64,000 nucleotides of DNA from Gammaproteobacteria bacterium (lineage in GTDB: Bacteria > Pseudomonadota > Gammaproteobacteria > Pseudomonadales > Cellvibrionaceae): the NCBI GenBank assembly GCA_021151835.1, contig JAGKWO010000015.1, forward strand, positions 1-64,000, written 5' to 3'. The position numbers and the translations under genes are program-made. The stretch's first letter is position 1. Each line of letters starts with the position of its first letter. Positions 42,352 through 50,891 of this stretch are shown here, piece after piece. The notes under the pieces are model-generated. The model saw only the letters and a list, made by a program, of their open reading frames with translations, did no database searches and was not told where the DNA came from.

Positions 42352-44511
42352 CTAATTGAAATAGTATTTAAGCTCTAGCCCATAAGTGCGCGGCGAGTTA
42401 TAAACGCCTCTCGGGACGCCCAAAAAGGAAACTGACTTCTGCCGTAAACTGATGTCATCAGCAAGGTTTTTCACCCACAGCGAAATATCCCATGAGTCAT
42501 CAACCTTAACCCCCAAACGGGCATTGGTGAGACTGCGACCGGGAATTCTATTACCTGGAAGATTGTTGGGATTGGAAAAGTAGTCGTCGGTATAACCGTA
42601 ATCGATATGGGCATAAATTTTTGCCGCACTGAATACCGGCCTGGCGTAATCAAGAGCTACAAAATAATTATTTTTCGGAGCATAGGGTAAATAGTGATCG
42701 TCATAGTTCTTCCCTATCCCGCCACCATTTTGGAATTCATCAAACCTGGCACTGGTGTAGGCGGTATTCATACTGAATTGCAAATATTCGGTAAGCGCCG
42801 CGCTAACATCCAGTTCAACGCCTTTACTGGTGACCTTGCCAGCATTGGTCAATGACAGCACTGTTCCGCTGGTTGCCTGGGTTGGTAAAAATTGAAACAC
42901 CTGGAAATCATCGAATTTAGTTACAAACGTAGACACATTTACCGTAAGGTGGCGATCAAAAAATAATGATTTTACTCCGGCTTCATAATTCACAGCATAT
43001 TCGGGATCAAACTGGAAATTCTCCAGCGTGGTAATAAAATCAGCATTCCAGCCACCACTTTTATAGCCGCGCGCAACACTGGTATAAAGCAAGACATCGG
43101 GTGTCATTTGGAAATTAAGGCCCATCTTCGGCAACCATTCGTTAAATGTTTTTTGATCGGTTAAATGACTCGCATTTATAAACAGTTTGGTTGAATCAAT
43201 ACTGGAGTAATCGATATCTTTTGTTTCATTCACATAGCGGATACCCGCAGTCAAACTCCAACGCGCATCAAAATAATAATTGCCATGCAGAAATAAAGAG
43301 GCGGACTCTACTTCCGCTGATGCCGGTGTTTGCACTCGCCCGTTGGGCGCCAACAAAAATACCGGGCCAGTAATTGCCTGGCGCTCGGTAGAAATATCCT
43401 GATTGAGAAAATAAGCACCGACCACATAATCCCATGACTCACTTTTGGGAGATGCCAATCTGATTTCCTGGCTGATCTGATCACTTTGCTCATCAAAAAT
43501 ACTAACCGCAACATTTAATGGCGAATAATCCTCTTCACTCAGCTCCCGAAATTCATTACTACGAATGCCGGTAATAGCGGTCCATTTATAATTTTCCGGT
43601 GTTTCATACACCGCTTCGATCGTTGCACCTTTCAATTTGCGTTGTTCAAATTCATCAGCATTGTGAGCCACCACAAAAGGCTCGGGTGCAAGCGTAAAGC
43701 CATTAAACATTCCGTTACCAAGGGCTTCGGCATTGGTCGACTTATCTTCATCTTTTAAATAATCAAAACCAATATCGACAATTAACTGATCAACACCAAC
43801 ATAACGAAACTTTAATTTTGCAATATCGCGATTGGCGCCCTGCAATTCGCGGTCAAGGGTAATATTACGAATATAACCATCCTGTTCACTCGTGCCTAAT
43901 AACAGGCTGACAAAAAGATCATCCGAAAGCGGTGCATTAATTTTTCCGTTAACAGCAGCCAAACCATAATTCCCGGTGTTGGCCAGTAATTCGGCGTTAA
44001 ACGTATCTTCCGGTTTTTGGGTAATTATATTGATAGAGCCCGCCAGAGCATTGGTACCAGACAAGGTTCCCTGGGGACCGCGCAGTACTTCTACGCGGGC
44101 AACATCCAGCAGGCCCTGATCAAAACTGGAAGATCGCCCGGTTAATACGCCATCGACATAAACAGCAACACGCGCATTGGTACCAATATTCCGCGCATAG
44201 TCGCCAACGCCCCGGATAGTGATTTCCCCACGGGTGTTCCTGTCGCCACTGCCAAAATTTAATGAAGGTATTGCGCCTTCCATCTCCGTTAGCGAACTGG
44301 CACCAAGCCGATCAATCAATTGCTTATCGTAAACACCAATGGCGAGGGGAATATTTTGAACAGACTCTTCACGCATTTGCGCTGTGACTAAAACTTCATC
44401 CACAACCGGAGTGGCCTGCGACCACACCATCGCGCTGGAGGAGGAACCAACTATTAGACCGGCCAGACAAAAACCTTTTGAAGACAGGATTCTTTTAATT
44501 GTTATACCCAT
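42352..44511 (-). CDS. TonB-dependent outer-membrane receptor
   Basis: 719 residues. Signal peptide ends around MVWSQ (about 32). TonB-box-like VDEVLVTAQ is at about 37-45. Plug motifs include IPLAIGVYDKQLIDRLGASS, GEITIRGVGDYARN, RVEVLRGPQGTLSGTNALAGSINIIT, as in siderophore or carbohydrate receptors of the CirA type. The 22-strand barrel ends ...YGLELKYYFN, with the aromatic one residue before the end. It lies 59 bases after the REC gene at 44571 on the same strand and may be cotranscribed with it, which would place nutrient uptake under the signalling cassette. The ligand is unknown. Confidence 0.93.
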   Translation of the reverse strand: MGITIKRILSSKGFCLAGLIVGSSSSAMVWSQATPVVDEVLVTAQMREESVQNIPLAIGVYDKQLIDRLGASSLTEMEGAIPSLNFGSGDRNTRGEITIRGVGDYARNIGTNARVAVYVDGVLTGRSSSFDQGLLDVARVEVLRGPQGTLSGTNALAGSINIITQKPEDTFNAELLANTGNYGLAAVNGKINAPLSDDLFVSLLLGTSEQDGYIRNITLDRELQGANRDIAKLKFRYVGVDQLIVDIGFDYLKDEDKSTNAEALGNGMFNGFTLAPEPFVVAHNADEFEQRKLKGATIEAVYETPENYKWTAITGIRSNEFRELSEEDYSPLNVAVSIFDEQSDQISQEIRLASPKSESWDYVVGAYFLNQDISTERQAITGPVFLLAPNGRVQTPASAEVESASLFLHGNYYFDARWSLTAGIRYVNETKDIDYSSIDSTKLFINASHLTDQKTFNEWLPKMGLNFQMTPDVLLYTSVARGYKSGGWNADFITTLENFQFDPEYAVNYEAGVKSLFFDRHLTVNVSTFVTKFDDFQVFQFLPTQATSGTVLSLTNAGKVTSKGVELDVSAALTEYLQFSMNTAYTSARFDEFQNGGGIGKNYDDHYLPYAPKNNYFVALDYARPVFSAAKIYAHIDYGYTDDYFSNPNNLPGNRIPGRSLTNARLGVKVDDSWDISLWVKNLADDISLRQKSVSFLGVPRGVYNSPRTYGLELKYYFN

Positions 44512-44570
44512 GAACGAACGCAGCTCCCGGCTTTGCTATTTTTGTCGCTTAAAAATAAATTGCCCTGATG

Positions 44571-45287
44571 TTACGCATTAAGTGAATAGGATCGCAATAG
44601 CTTTTGTAAACTCTTTAACCTTAATGGCTTTTCAAGGAAATCCGTAAAGCCCATTGCCAGCAAACCCGAGCGATTTGCCCCTATTGGTAAGCTCGTCAAA
44701 CCGATGATAATCGTTTCCTCACTAATACGGGGGCGCAGTGCAATGGTGGCCTGCTCACCATTCATCTTCGGCATATGTAAATCCATCAAGATCAAGTCAT
44801 AGTGCTTTTGCTCACACAGACTCAGAGCCTCAAGGCCGTTCCTGGCAAAGTCAACCTCGTAAAGTGGCGATAACAAACTCTCACCAATATCGCGGTGAAT
44901 CGTTTCATCATCAACCAATAAAATGGTTTTAATGGCAGCTGTTCGCACCGGCCCACCACTACCGCCATCGAGGTCAACAGTGTCATTAGCCGAGGCAAAG
45001 TTATTAGACTGATACAACATAGCAGCAGAGAGGAGGTTTATCTTTTTTTGAACAAGTTGCAGGTTCGATTGCATTATGTCCGGTGCTGTTACGAGAGCAT
45101 CGATTACCTTCTCATCTGCGGGTAATAAATGACGCAGCTCGGGAGATTGCATTAACGTCCTTATAAGCAAGGGTAAATGCTTGGCCAAAAGTTCAGCCTT
45201 CATTTTGGAAATTACCAAGGGTGTGGCGATATCGTGAAATAGCGTCTCTACACTTTGTTGCTCATATTGGTTGTCTTTGTCTGTCAT
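44571..45287 (-). CDS. Response regulator with an N-terminal DHp-like helical domain
   Basis: 238 residues from the ATG at 45287 (AGGA eight bases upstream); a GTG one codon earlier is possible. The N-terminal ~95 residues are helical and include LFHDIATPLVIS, which resembles the phospho-accepting His box of histidine kinases (His18). No ATP-binding domain follows. A Ser/Asp/Gly linker leads to a REC domain: LLVDDETIHRD, LILMDLHMPKMNG with Asp169, GLTSLP and a LEKPLRL segment with the conserved Lys. It could act as a phosphotransfer hub. It is divergent from the FeeM-like gene and followed on its own strand by the receptor at 42352. Confidence 0.8.
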   Translation of the reverse strand: MTDKDNQYEQQSVETLFHDIATPLVISKMKAELLAKHLPLLIRTLMQSPELRHLLPADEKVIDALVTAPDIMQSNLQLVQKKINLLSAAMLYQSNNFASANDTVDLDGGSGGPVRTAAIKTILLVDDETIHRDIGESLLSPLYEVDFARNGLEALSLCEQKHYDLILMDLHMPKMNGEQATIALRPRISEETIIIGLTSLPIGANRSGLLAMGFTDFLEKPLRLKSLQKLLRSYSLNA

Positions 45288-45674
45288 CACGCCAATCCTG
45301 ATGCTTTAATTAATGAATTTCTAAACTGTTCTCCTTGCTAAATCATCCCTTCCTAAATGATAACCACACATACGCCTTCTTTTTGATGTTTCTTGAATCA
45401 GCGTCTCAAAAAAAGCACTCCCGCAGTCATCTTATTCGTCTTCATTGCTGTCATAAACTGACGAAAGTCAGCATCTCACCAATCATTTCAAAACTTACGC
45501 ACCAGGTTACAAAAGTGTTGTTTTAGGTCGCACACTTTTTAAGCATAATGGAGTTTGGCGCCAAAACTAAAAAAATGGAGCCACTTTTTTGCAAGCTTGT
45601 CGCTTAAAAAAACACAAAAAGCCTGTTCTATAAGGCTTTCAAGCAATTTAACTGAAAAAATATGAGGCAATACA
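45288..45674 (+). promoter_or_regulatory. Divergent promoter region of the FeeM-like signalling cassette
   Basis: 387 bases. It contains an AAAAGTGT/ACACTTTT inverted repeat with a 13-base gap (45511-45539), then a perfect 12-base palindrome TTTGGCGCCAAA (45554-45565), and a short AAAGCC/GGCTTT hairpin (45618-45639) in the leader before the FeeM-like start. No -35/-10 pair was assigned with confidence. Confidence 0.5.
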
Positions 45675-46328
45675 ATGTTAACTACCGCAATCCAATCTTC
45701 CCCAAATGGCCATAATGATTACTACACCATCCCGGCAAAAGGTCCAATGCTGGACAGGGTGTATTCTATGCGTTACAAAAGCTATAGTGCAGAAAATTAT
45801 ATTGAAGAAAATTCGTCGCTTAAATTCATCGATGAATACGATGGAAAACCCAACAGCACATGCTTCTTGTTGTATCATCAAAACAAAACCATAGGTTCAA
45901 TGCGAATTTGTGAATACAACACCAAAGATCGCCTCGCCGTGCCAGTAATGGAGATTTTCGATGAGGAAATAAGGAATAATATTGGCTACGACAGTACATT
46001 TGTTGAAATCAATAAATTTGTTATAGATCCATCCTTCCAACGTAAAGGCGGGGTAGAGGCAAGAATGTTATTAATCGCCTCGATGGTAGAGGAAGCTGTT
46101 CGGCGGGAAGCATCCAGTATGTTATTGGCAGTAAGGCCAGCACATGCTCGATTTTACAAAATGTTGGGGTGCCATCAGATATCGGACATCAAGTCCTACC
46201 CTCACTTGTCGTTTAAAACAGTACTTATGGCATGCACCGACATTAAATGGTCTAGAGACTTCATCAGCAGCAAAATTAATGTGGTAAAAACAAGCAATGA
46301 TTCAATACCTAATTACGGCAGTTATTGA
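45675..46328 (+). CDS. FeeM-like N-acyltransferase (N-acyl amino acid synthase fold)
   Basis: 217 residues with TGAGG seven bases before the ATG. The chain follows the GNAT-like fold of FeeM and autoinducer synthases: VYSMRYKSYSAENYI (substrate entry helix), FLLYHQNKTIGSMRICEYN, an acidic stretch around MEIFDEEI, VEINKFVIDPSFQRKGGVEARMLL (pantetheine-binding region), then LLAVRPAHARFYKMLGCHQI and a final strand. FeeM joins a fatty acyl chain from acyl-ACP to an amino acid such as tyrosine; LuxI-like relatives make homoserine lactones. The product here is unknown. The stop overlaps the sensor kinase gene by 32 bases, so enzyme and sensor are made together. It could make the signal the kinase senses. 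Confidence 0.75.
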   Translation: MLTTAIQSSPNGHNDYYTIPAKGPMLDRVYSMRYKSYSAENYIEENSSLKFIDEYDGKPNSTCFLLYHQNKTIGSMRICEYNTKDRLAVPVMEIFDEEIRNNIGYDSTFVEINKFVIDPSFQRKGGVEARMLLIASMVEEAVRREASSMLLAVRPAHARFYKMLGCHQISDIKSYPHLSFKTVLMACTDIKWSRDFISSKINVVKTSNDSIPNYGSY

Positions 46329-48387
46329 CATAGTTGTTGGAATACTAGCGTATTCCAAAAAAAATAATCCTGCCGCAAAAGCCTTGGCACTTACTGTATT
46401 TAGTTTGGGATTATGGTCTCTGGAACTTTATTTACTCACTGTAATTAAAAACATAGACCTTTTGAATATTCTATTTCATGTAACGCGCTGGGGCATGTTT
46501 TTCATCCCTTCGGCATTTGCATTTTTAACATGGAGATTAGTTGGCAGTCGCTCACAAAAATTCAAGAAGTTCGTTGTCATTCCGGGTTTCTTTGTGAGCA
46601 CTGCACTTTCTCTGGTTAATTTTTTCATACTGCCGTCAACTTTAAAAGAAGTTGACGGCGGATTCCTGCCAAGCGTTGACATTACCTATTATATTTTCCT
46701 AATCAATTTCATCTGGTGTTTTGTCGGTTCTATAGCAATCGTATTCACGTCATACAACTCATCGCCTTACAGAGAAAAACAACGGTTAAAGTGGTTGTTG
46801 ATTACACTTTTCGCGAGCTTTATCGGCGGCTCCCTTGGCCTTTACTCCATGCCAAGTGAATTTTACCTATCCAGATTTGTTGGATCTATTACTAATATCG
46901 TATTCGTGGTTTTATTGTTTTACGCCACTATCCAACATAATTTAATGGATTTCAGATTTGCCCTCAGCATAGGTCTTTCCAAGGCAATACTTTTGGGCTT
47001 TTTTGTATGGTTATATTTTGTAGTAACTTCTGTTGTTGGCGATCACACCGAATCTAACGGAGGCATATTATTTCTACTAGTATTTGTTGTCTTAATTCTG
47101 GAAACCTATCCAAGACTTTTAAAATTAATACTGCCAAACGCAAAAAAAATCCTTGTAAAAAATGGCTACGACTTCGATCAGGTTAAAGCGGAAACCGAAT
47201 ATGATTTAAAAAATTCCATTAGCTTTTCCATGATGCAAGAAGTAATGGATCATTTACTTCTAAAAACAATAAAATTGAACAGTTACAAAATTCTGATGGT
47301 TCAACATGACAACAGTGCGCTTAATAATGAAAACATTTATTATCAAAATGGTTTTCCATTTGGCATGATTGCAGAAGACAATCATCTATTAACGTATTGT
47401 GCATTACAGACGCAATTAATCATGACTGATGAAATGCCGGAAGTACTGCAGAATGAAATGAAAAAACATAATGCCTCTTTGTGTTTTCCGGTTTTTTCAG
47501 AAAATAAGGTTTTAGCGATTGTACTGGTAGGAAATCCCGTTAATTTTTCCTACTATCGATATGAAGATCTTAAAATTTTTGAATGGCTTAAATCTGAACT
47601 GGGGCAAGTTTTAAGTCGCCTGATCCGCTTGAACTATATGCAGGAACAACTCGGCGAAGCCAAGAAAACCCTGTCAATGCTTAGCTTGATGAACCATTAT
47701 CACCATGATATCAAGGTGCCTTTTGCGATTATCGACGGTGTAGTATCCAATGATGTTTATGATCGGGATAAACAAAGGAACATAGTGTTGGAGCAAGTAG
47801 AAAGAGGCTCCAGGCTTATCGCCACCATGGCAAGCATCCTGGGAGGCAAGCATAAACGCCGTATCCAACCCTGCGCACTTGAGTCTCTGGTACAAGATTG
47901 TATCTACCTTTTTGAAAAATCTTTCGATAAGGTGGAATATGAGCTTGGAGGAACCCCCAAAATCAGAGGGGATGCCGAAGATTTAAAAATCCTTTTCATC
48001 AATTTAATAAAAAATGCTGCAGAGGCTCGCCGTAGCAATGATGATCTGGTACTTCATGTAAAATCCTGGATGGAGAATGGCAATGTATTTTTTTCCATAC
48101 AAGATAATGGTACCGGAATGTCCGAGCAACAATTAGCCAACCTGTGGGAGCCGGGCGTGAGCGCGAAAAAATTTGGTAATGGCATAGGCATGCAAGCCAT
48201 CAAGCGAATTGTCGATGAGCATAATGCCCGCATCGAAGTGAAAAGCACCCTGGAAAAGGGATCAGAATTTATACTCTGCTTTTTTGCGGCGCAAATAGAA
48301 CCTGAAGACTCCCCAAATGAATCGACTAAAGATGAATTAGCCGAAAGGCGTGCCAGCTATCTTGCTGAAAAAAGAAGCAACCAATAA
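46297..48387 (+). CDS. Sensor histidine kinase with a multi-span membrane domain
   Basis: 696 residues. The first ~270 residues contain about eight membrane helices, similar to the '7TM' histidine-kinase N-terminal module. A GAF-like region follows (about 330-450, KILMVQHDNSALNNENIYYQNGFPFGMIAED). The phospho-acceptor box is NHYHHDIKVPFAIID with His470. ATPase motifs: N-box LFINLIKNAAEARR, G1 DNGTGMS, G2 GNGIGMQAIKRIVDEH. It starts inside the end of the FeeM-like gene, and a response regulator follows 200 bases later. A multi-span sensor suits a hydrophobic N-acyl signal, like LuxN or LqsS; that link is inferred from gene order. Confidence 0.88.
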   Translation: MIQYLITAVIDIVVGILAYSKKNNPAAKALALTVFSLGLWSLELYLLTVIKNIDLLNILFHVTRWGMFFIPSAFAFLTWRLVGSRSQKFKKFVVIPGFFVSTALSLVNFFILPSTLKEVDGGFLPSVDITYYIFLINFIWCFVGSIAIVFTSYNSSPYREKQRLKWLLITLFASFIGGSLGLYSMPSEFYLSRFVGSITNIVFVVLLFYATIQHNLMDFRFALSIGLSKAILLGFFVWLYFVVTSVVGDHTESNGGILFLLVFVVLILETYPRLLKLILPNAKKILVKNGYDFDQVKAETEYDLKNSISFSMMQEVMDHLLLKTIKLNSYKILMVQHDNSALNNENIYYQNGFPFGMIAEDNHLLTYCALQTQLIMTDEMPEVLQNEMKKHNASLCFPVFSENKVLAIVLVGNPVNFSYYRYEDLKIFEWLKSELGQVLSRLIRLNYMQEQLGEAKKTLSMLSLMNHYHHDIKVPFAIIDGVVSNDVYDRDKQRNIVLEQVERGSRLIATMASILGGKHKRRIQPCALESLVQDCIYLFEKSFDKVEYELGGTPKIRGDAEDLKILFINLIKNAAEARRSNDDLVLHVKSWMENGNVFFSIQDNGTGMSEQQLANLWEPGVSAKKFGNGIGMQAIKRIVDEHNARIEVKSTLEKGSEFILCFFAAQIEPEDSPNESTKDELAERRASYLAEKRSNQ

Positions 48388-48587
48388 ACATAACCTGCTT
48401 GCGAAAACCCAAATAGTGAAGTTTTCATGAAATGAAGCGACAACATGGACAGACATTAAGTTAACTAGCCTGCCATAATTACTATACCGGCTCCACAGCC
48501 GGTCATAATTGACATACAATATCCCTTAGGTTCTATCTGGTATTAGCTCAACGAAGCTAAGTCGCTAACCATTGCGGGATATGTAGC

Positions 48588-49562
48588 GTGAAATCAAAAA
48601 TTCCTCTTTATTTTTATCCTACGCAGATTGTTTTTGTTGATGACAATCCAGAATTTCTAAATACCCTATCCCTGGCATTCTCCGCACAATTCAACGTCAA
48701 ATCATTCGATAACACGGATACGGCATTAAAGTATCTCAATGAATACCAACGTGAAGCCACACTTGTTGCCAACGATGAAAAACCCAAACCGCAAGGTGAC
48801 TCGGATGCCTGGGTCAAAAAAGTACTGACCCACCAGAATATTAGACGATTCGATGAATTGCGAATCAAGGAAGTATCTGTATTGGTAGTTGATTACTCAA
48901 TGCCCACCATGAATGGGATCGAGTTTTGTGAAAAGATAAAAAACTCGGCAATCAAGAAGATCCTGTTAACTGGCTATGCAACGCCATCAGAAGCTGTCAG
49001 GGCATTCAATAACAACACCATTCATTATTACCTTAAAAAGAACGATGAAAACATGCTGCAAGAGCTGGAAGATGCTATTCACCAGTTGCAACACGCTTAT
49101 TTTAACGAGTTATCCAGCAGCCTGAAAACAGAAGCCATTGATAGCGGTACACCGTTTTTTGCAGACCCAAAGCTCGCTCGTTACTTTGAAGAAACCTGCG
49201 AATCCCTGGGGGTCAGCGAGTATTACTACCTGACCAATCCATCCAGATTTGAATTGCGTACGCGTGATAACAAAACCTTTTCCTGCGTTATCTACACAGA
49301 AGAAGACATCCAGGAACACACGCAGATTTTGCAAGAAGAGGGAGCATCTGATGAGCTGTGCAAAGCAGTAATGTCACGCAACTTTATTCCCCTATTCAAC
49401 ACCGCAGATGGTTTTTATGAACCGGGACTCGAAAACGCGATTTTGAATATCCATCCAGCGACCCATATACAAGGAATCGTTAATTACTATTGCGCTATTA
49501 TTTGCGACACACCAGCAGCAGTTACCCCGTCAGTTAAAGCACCAACAGGCGTGCTTCATTAA
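48588..49562 (+). CDS. Response regulator with an insertion in its REC domain and an unknown output domain
   Basis: 324 residues from a GTG start (48588). REC motifs: VFVDDNPEF at 15-23, then the phospho-acceptor Asp102 in LVVDYSMPTMNG, ILLTGYA, and YYLKKND with the conserved Lys. In a usual REC domain the Asp is near 55, so about 45 extra residues (about 52-95, charged, REATLVANDEKPKPQGDSDAWVKK) lie between strands. The C-terminal 150 residues (from FFADPKLARYFEETCE) have no known output domain, HTH or enzyme motif. It follows the kinase gene. It may act by binding another protein, perhaps one of the regulators on either side. Confidence 0.82.
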   Translation: MKSKIPLYFYPTQIVFVDDNPEFLNTLSLAFSAQFNVKSFDNTDTALKYLNEYQREATLVANDEKPKPQGDSDAWVKKVLTHQNIRRFDELRIKEVSVLVVDYSMPTMNGIEFCEKIKNSAIKKILLTGYATPSEAVRAFNNNTIHYYLKKNDENMLQELEDAIHQLQHAYFNELSSSLKTEAIDSGTPFFADPKLARYFEETCESLGVSEYYYLTNPSRFELRTRDNKTFSCVIYTEEDIQEHTQILQEEGASDELCKAVMSRNFIPLFNTADGFYEPGLENAILNIHPATHIQGIVNYYCAIICDTPAAVTPSVKAPTGVLH

Positions 49563-49625
49563 AGAATTTTCACGGGAAAGCCGCAATATTGAATGGAAGA
49601 GGTCCATCTCTACCGCTATAAGCAC

Positions 49626-50066
49626 TCAGGCCTGGTAATCTCTAAACAGCTTGCGGAAAGTGCTGGGGGACAAACCAGTCCAGCGCTTAAAAGCATTGGT
49701 GAAGCTGGTTCTATCAGAAAAATCCAACGCGCGGGACACAAGATCCACACTCATATTGTCATCAATTAAATATTTGATGGCATAGTGAAAACGAAGATCA
49801 TCACGCAATTGTGCAAAGTTAGTGTTTTGGCTCTGCAAACGACGTTGCAATGTACGCTTGGTCAAGTGCAAATCTGAAGCTATTTGTTCAATTGATAAAT
49901 CGGTACGTCCCACGCGCTGATGCAATGCATCAACAACACGTGCAGATACACCTTCACAATGAGGAATTTGCGCCAATGTCAGATATTCATGATAAGTATG
50001 AATATGCGATTGTGGCAGTTCCCCTTCAATTAGAGCGTTACCATAGTTGCGTTGTAACTGAATCAT
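49626..50066 (-). CDS. Short AraC family regulator (DNA-binding domain with only a stub N-terminus)
   Basis: 146 residues. The C-terminal ~95 residues are an AraC double HTH (LSIEQIASDLHLTKRTLQRRLQSQNTNFAQLRDDLRFHYAIKYLIDDNMSVDLVSRALDFSDRTSFTNAFKRWTGLSPSTFRK), of the kind found in OruR/ArgR-type proteins of about 340 residues. The usual 200-residue sensor domain is replaced by about 45 residues. No start or frame-shift remnants upstream in 50067-50900 were found that would restore it. It may be an intact small regulator or a truncated remnant. It is convergent with the response regulator. Confidence 0.8.
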   Translation of the reverse strand: MIQLQRNYGNALIEGELPQSHIHTYHEYLTLAQIPHCEGVSARVVDALHQRVGRTDLSIEQIASDLHLTKRTLQRRLQSQNTNFAQLRDDLRFHYAIKYLIDDNMSVDLVSRALDFSDRTSFTNAFKRWTGLSPSTFRKLFRDYQA

Positions 50067-50891
50067 TTAAGTCGCTCCTTACGTCATTTAGGTAGATGTA
50101 AAATTTAATCTAGACAATCCTTGCAGCACACTACTTACTTACAACACATCAGGAAGCTGCACGCTGCGCTTGGGGCCGATCATAACATACTCATTTTGAT
50201 GCGGTCTCTAACTACTTAAACCGATCAAGATAATTCCGAGGAGCAATAAAAGGGCCAATAAGGATTCACATGACGTTCATATTCCTTCGTTGAATAACTT
50301 TTAAAATATTTACTTATTCATGTTATAGATAATACGGTAAATAGCGCTTAAATCATCAAAAAATCAATAGTCCTTCGGGAATCTCGGGCGCCTAAAAATT
50401 CAAAATATTTATACTCTTCTTCAATTTTTTTTCAAAATCACCATGTAATAGCAAAATTTACACTGCCACATGAATTAAAAGAAAAGCTTCTGTCACTTAA
50501 ATCCCTTTCAGAGTTCCCCTAATTTCATATCGACCACAACAACCGAACGCAGCCCAGCCCTATTAAACAGTCATCCCCTTACACCTGTAATTACAATAAG
50601 CAAAGACACCGCCTCATAGCGTTGCCCCTCGATAATAGTATTCCCTCTGCGCCCTCTTCCGGTGCTAAATCCAGTACCGGAATTTCGCGTTGTATGATTG
50701 GAATTGGCGTCTTTTTCTACACTTCGAGTTGACCGGGCCAGCTCCATATTAAACGTGCAAGACCGGGTAAAGCGGCAACATGCTGTTGGACCGGAGCATA
50801 CAGAGATGGGCGACTTTGGCGGGGTAAAGGAGTAGAATGCGCCGAACTTTTGTCCTATGCACCTTATATTTCTGTTGGTTATTCAAGCCCC
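50067..50891. other. Long intergenic region upstream of ydiJ
   Basis: 825 bases without a convincing gene. The left half is AT-rich. A hairpin TTCCGGTGCT/AGTACCGGAA lies at 50658-50682, about 210 bases before the ydiJ start. No known RNA was recognised. The length is unusual for this gene-dense window and could hold an unseen small RNA or the remains of a lost gene. Confidence 0.45.
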
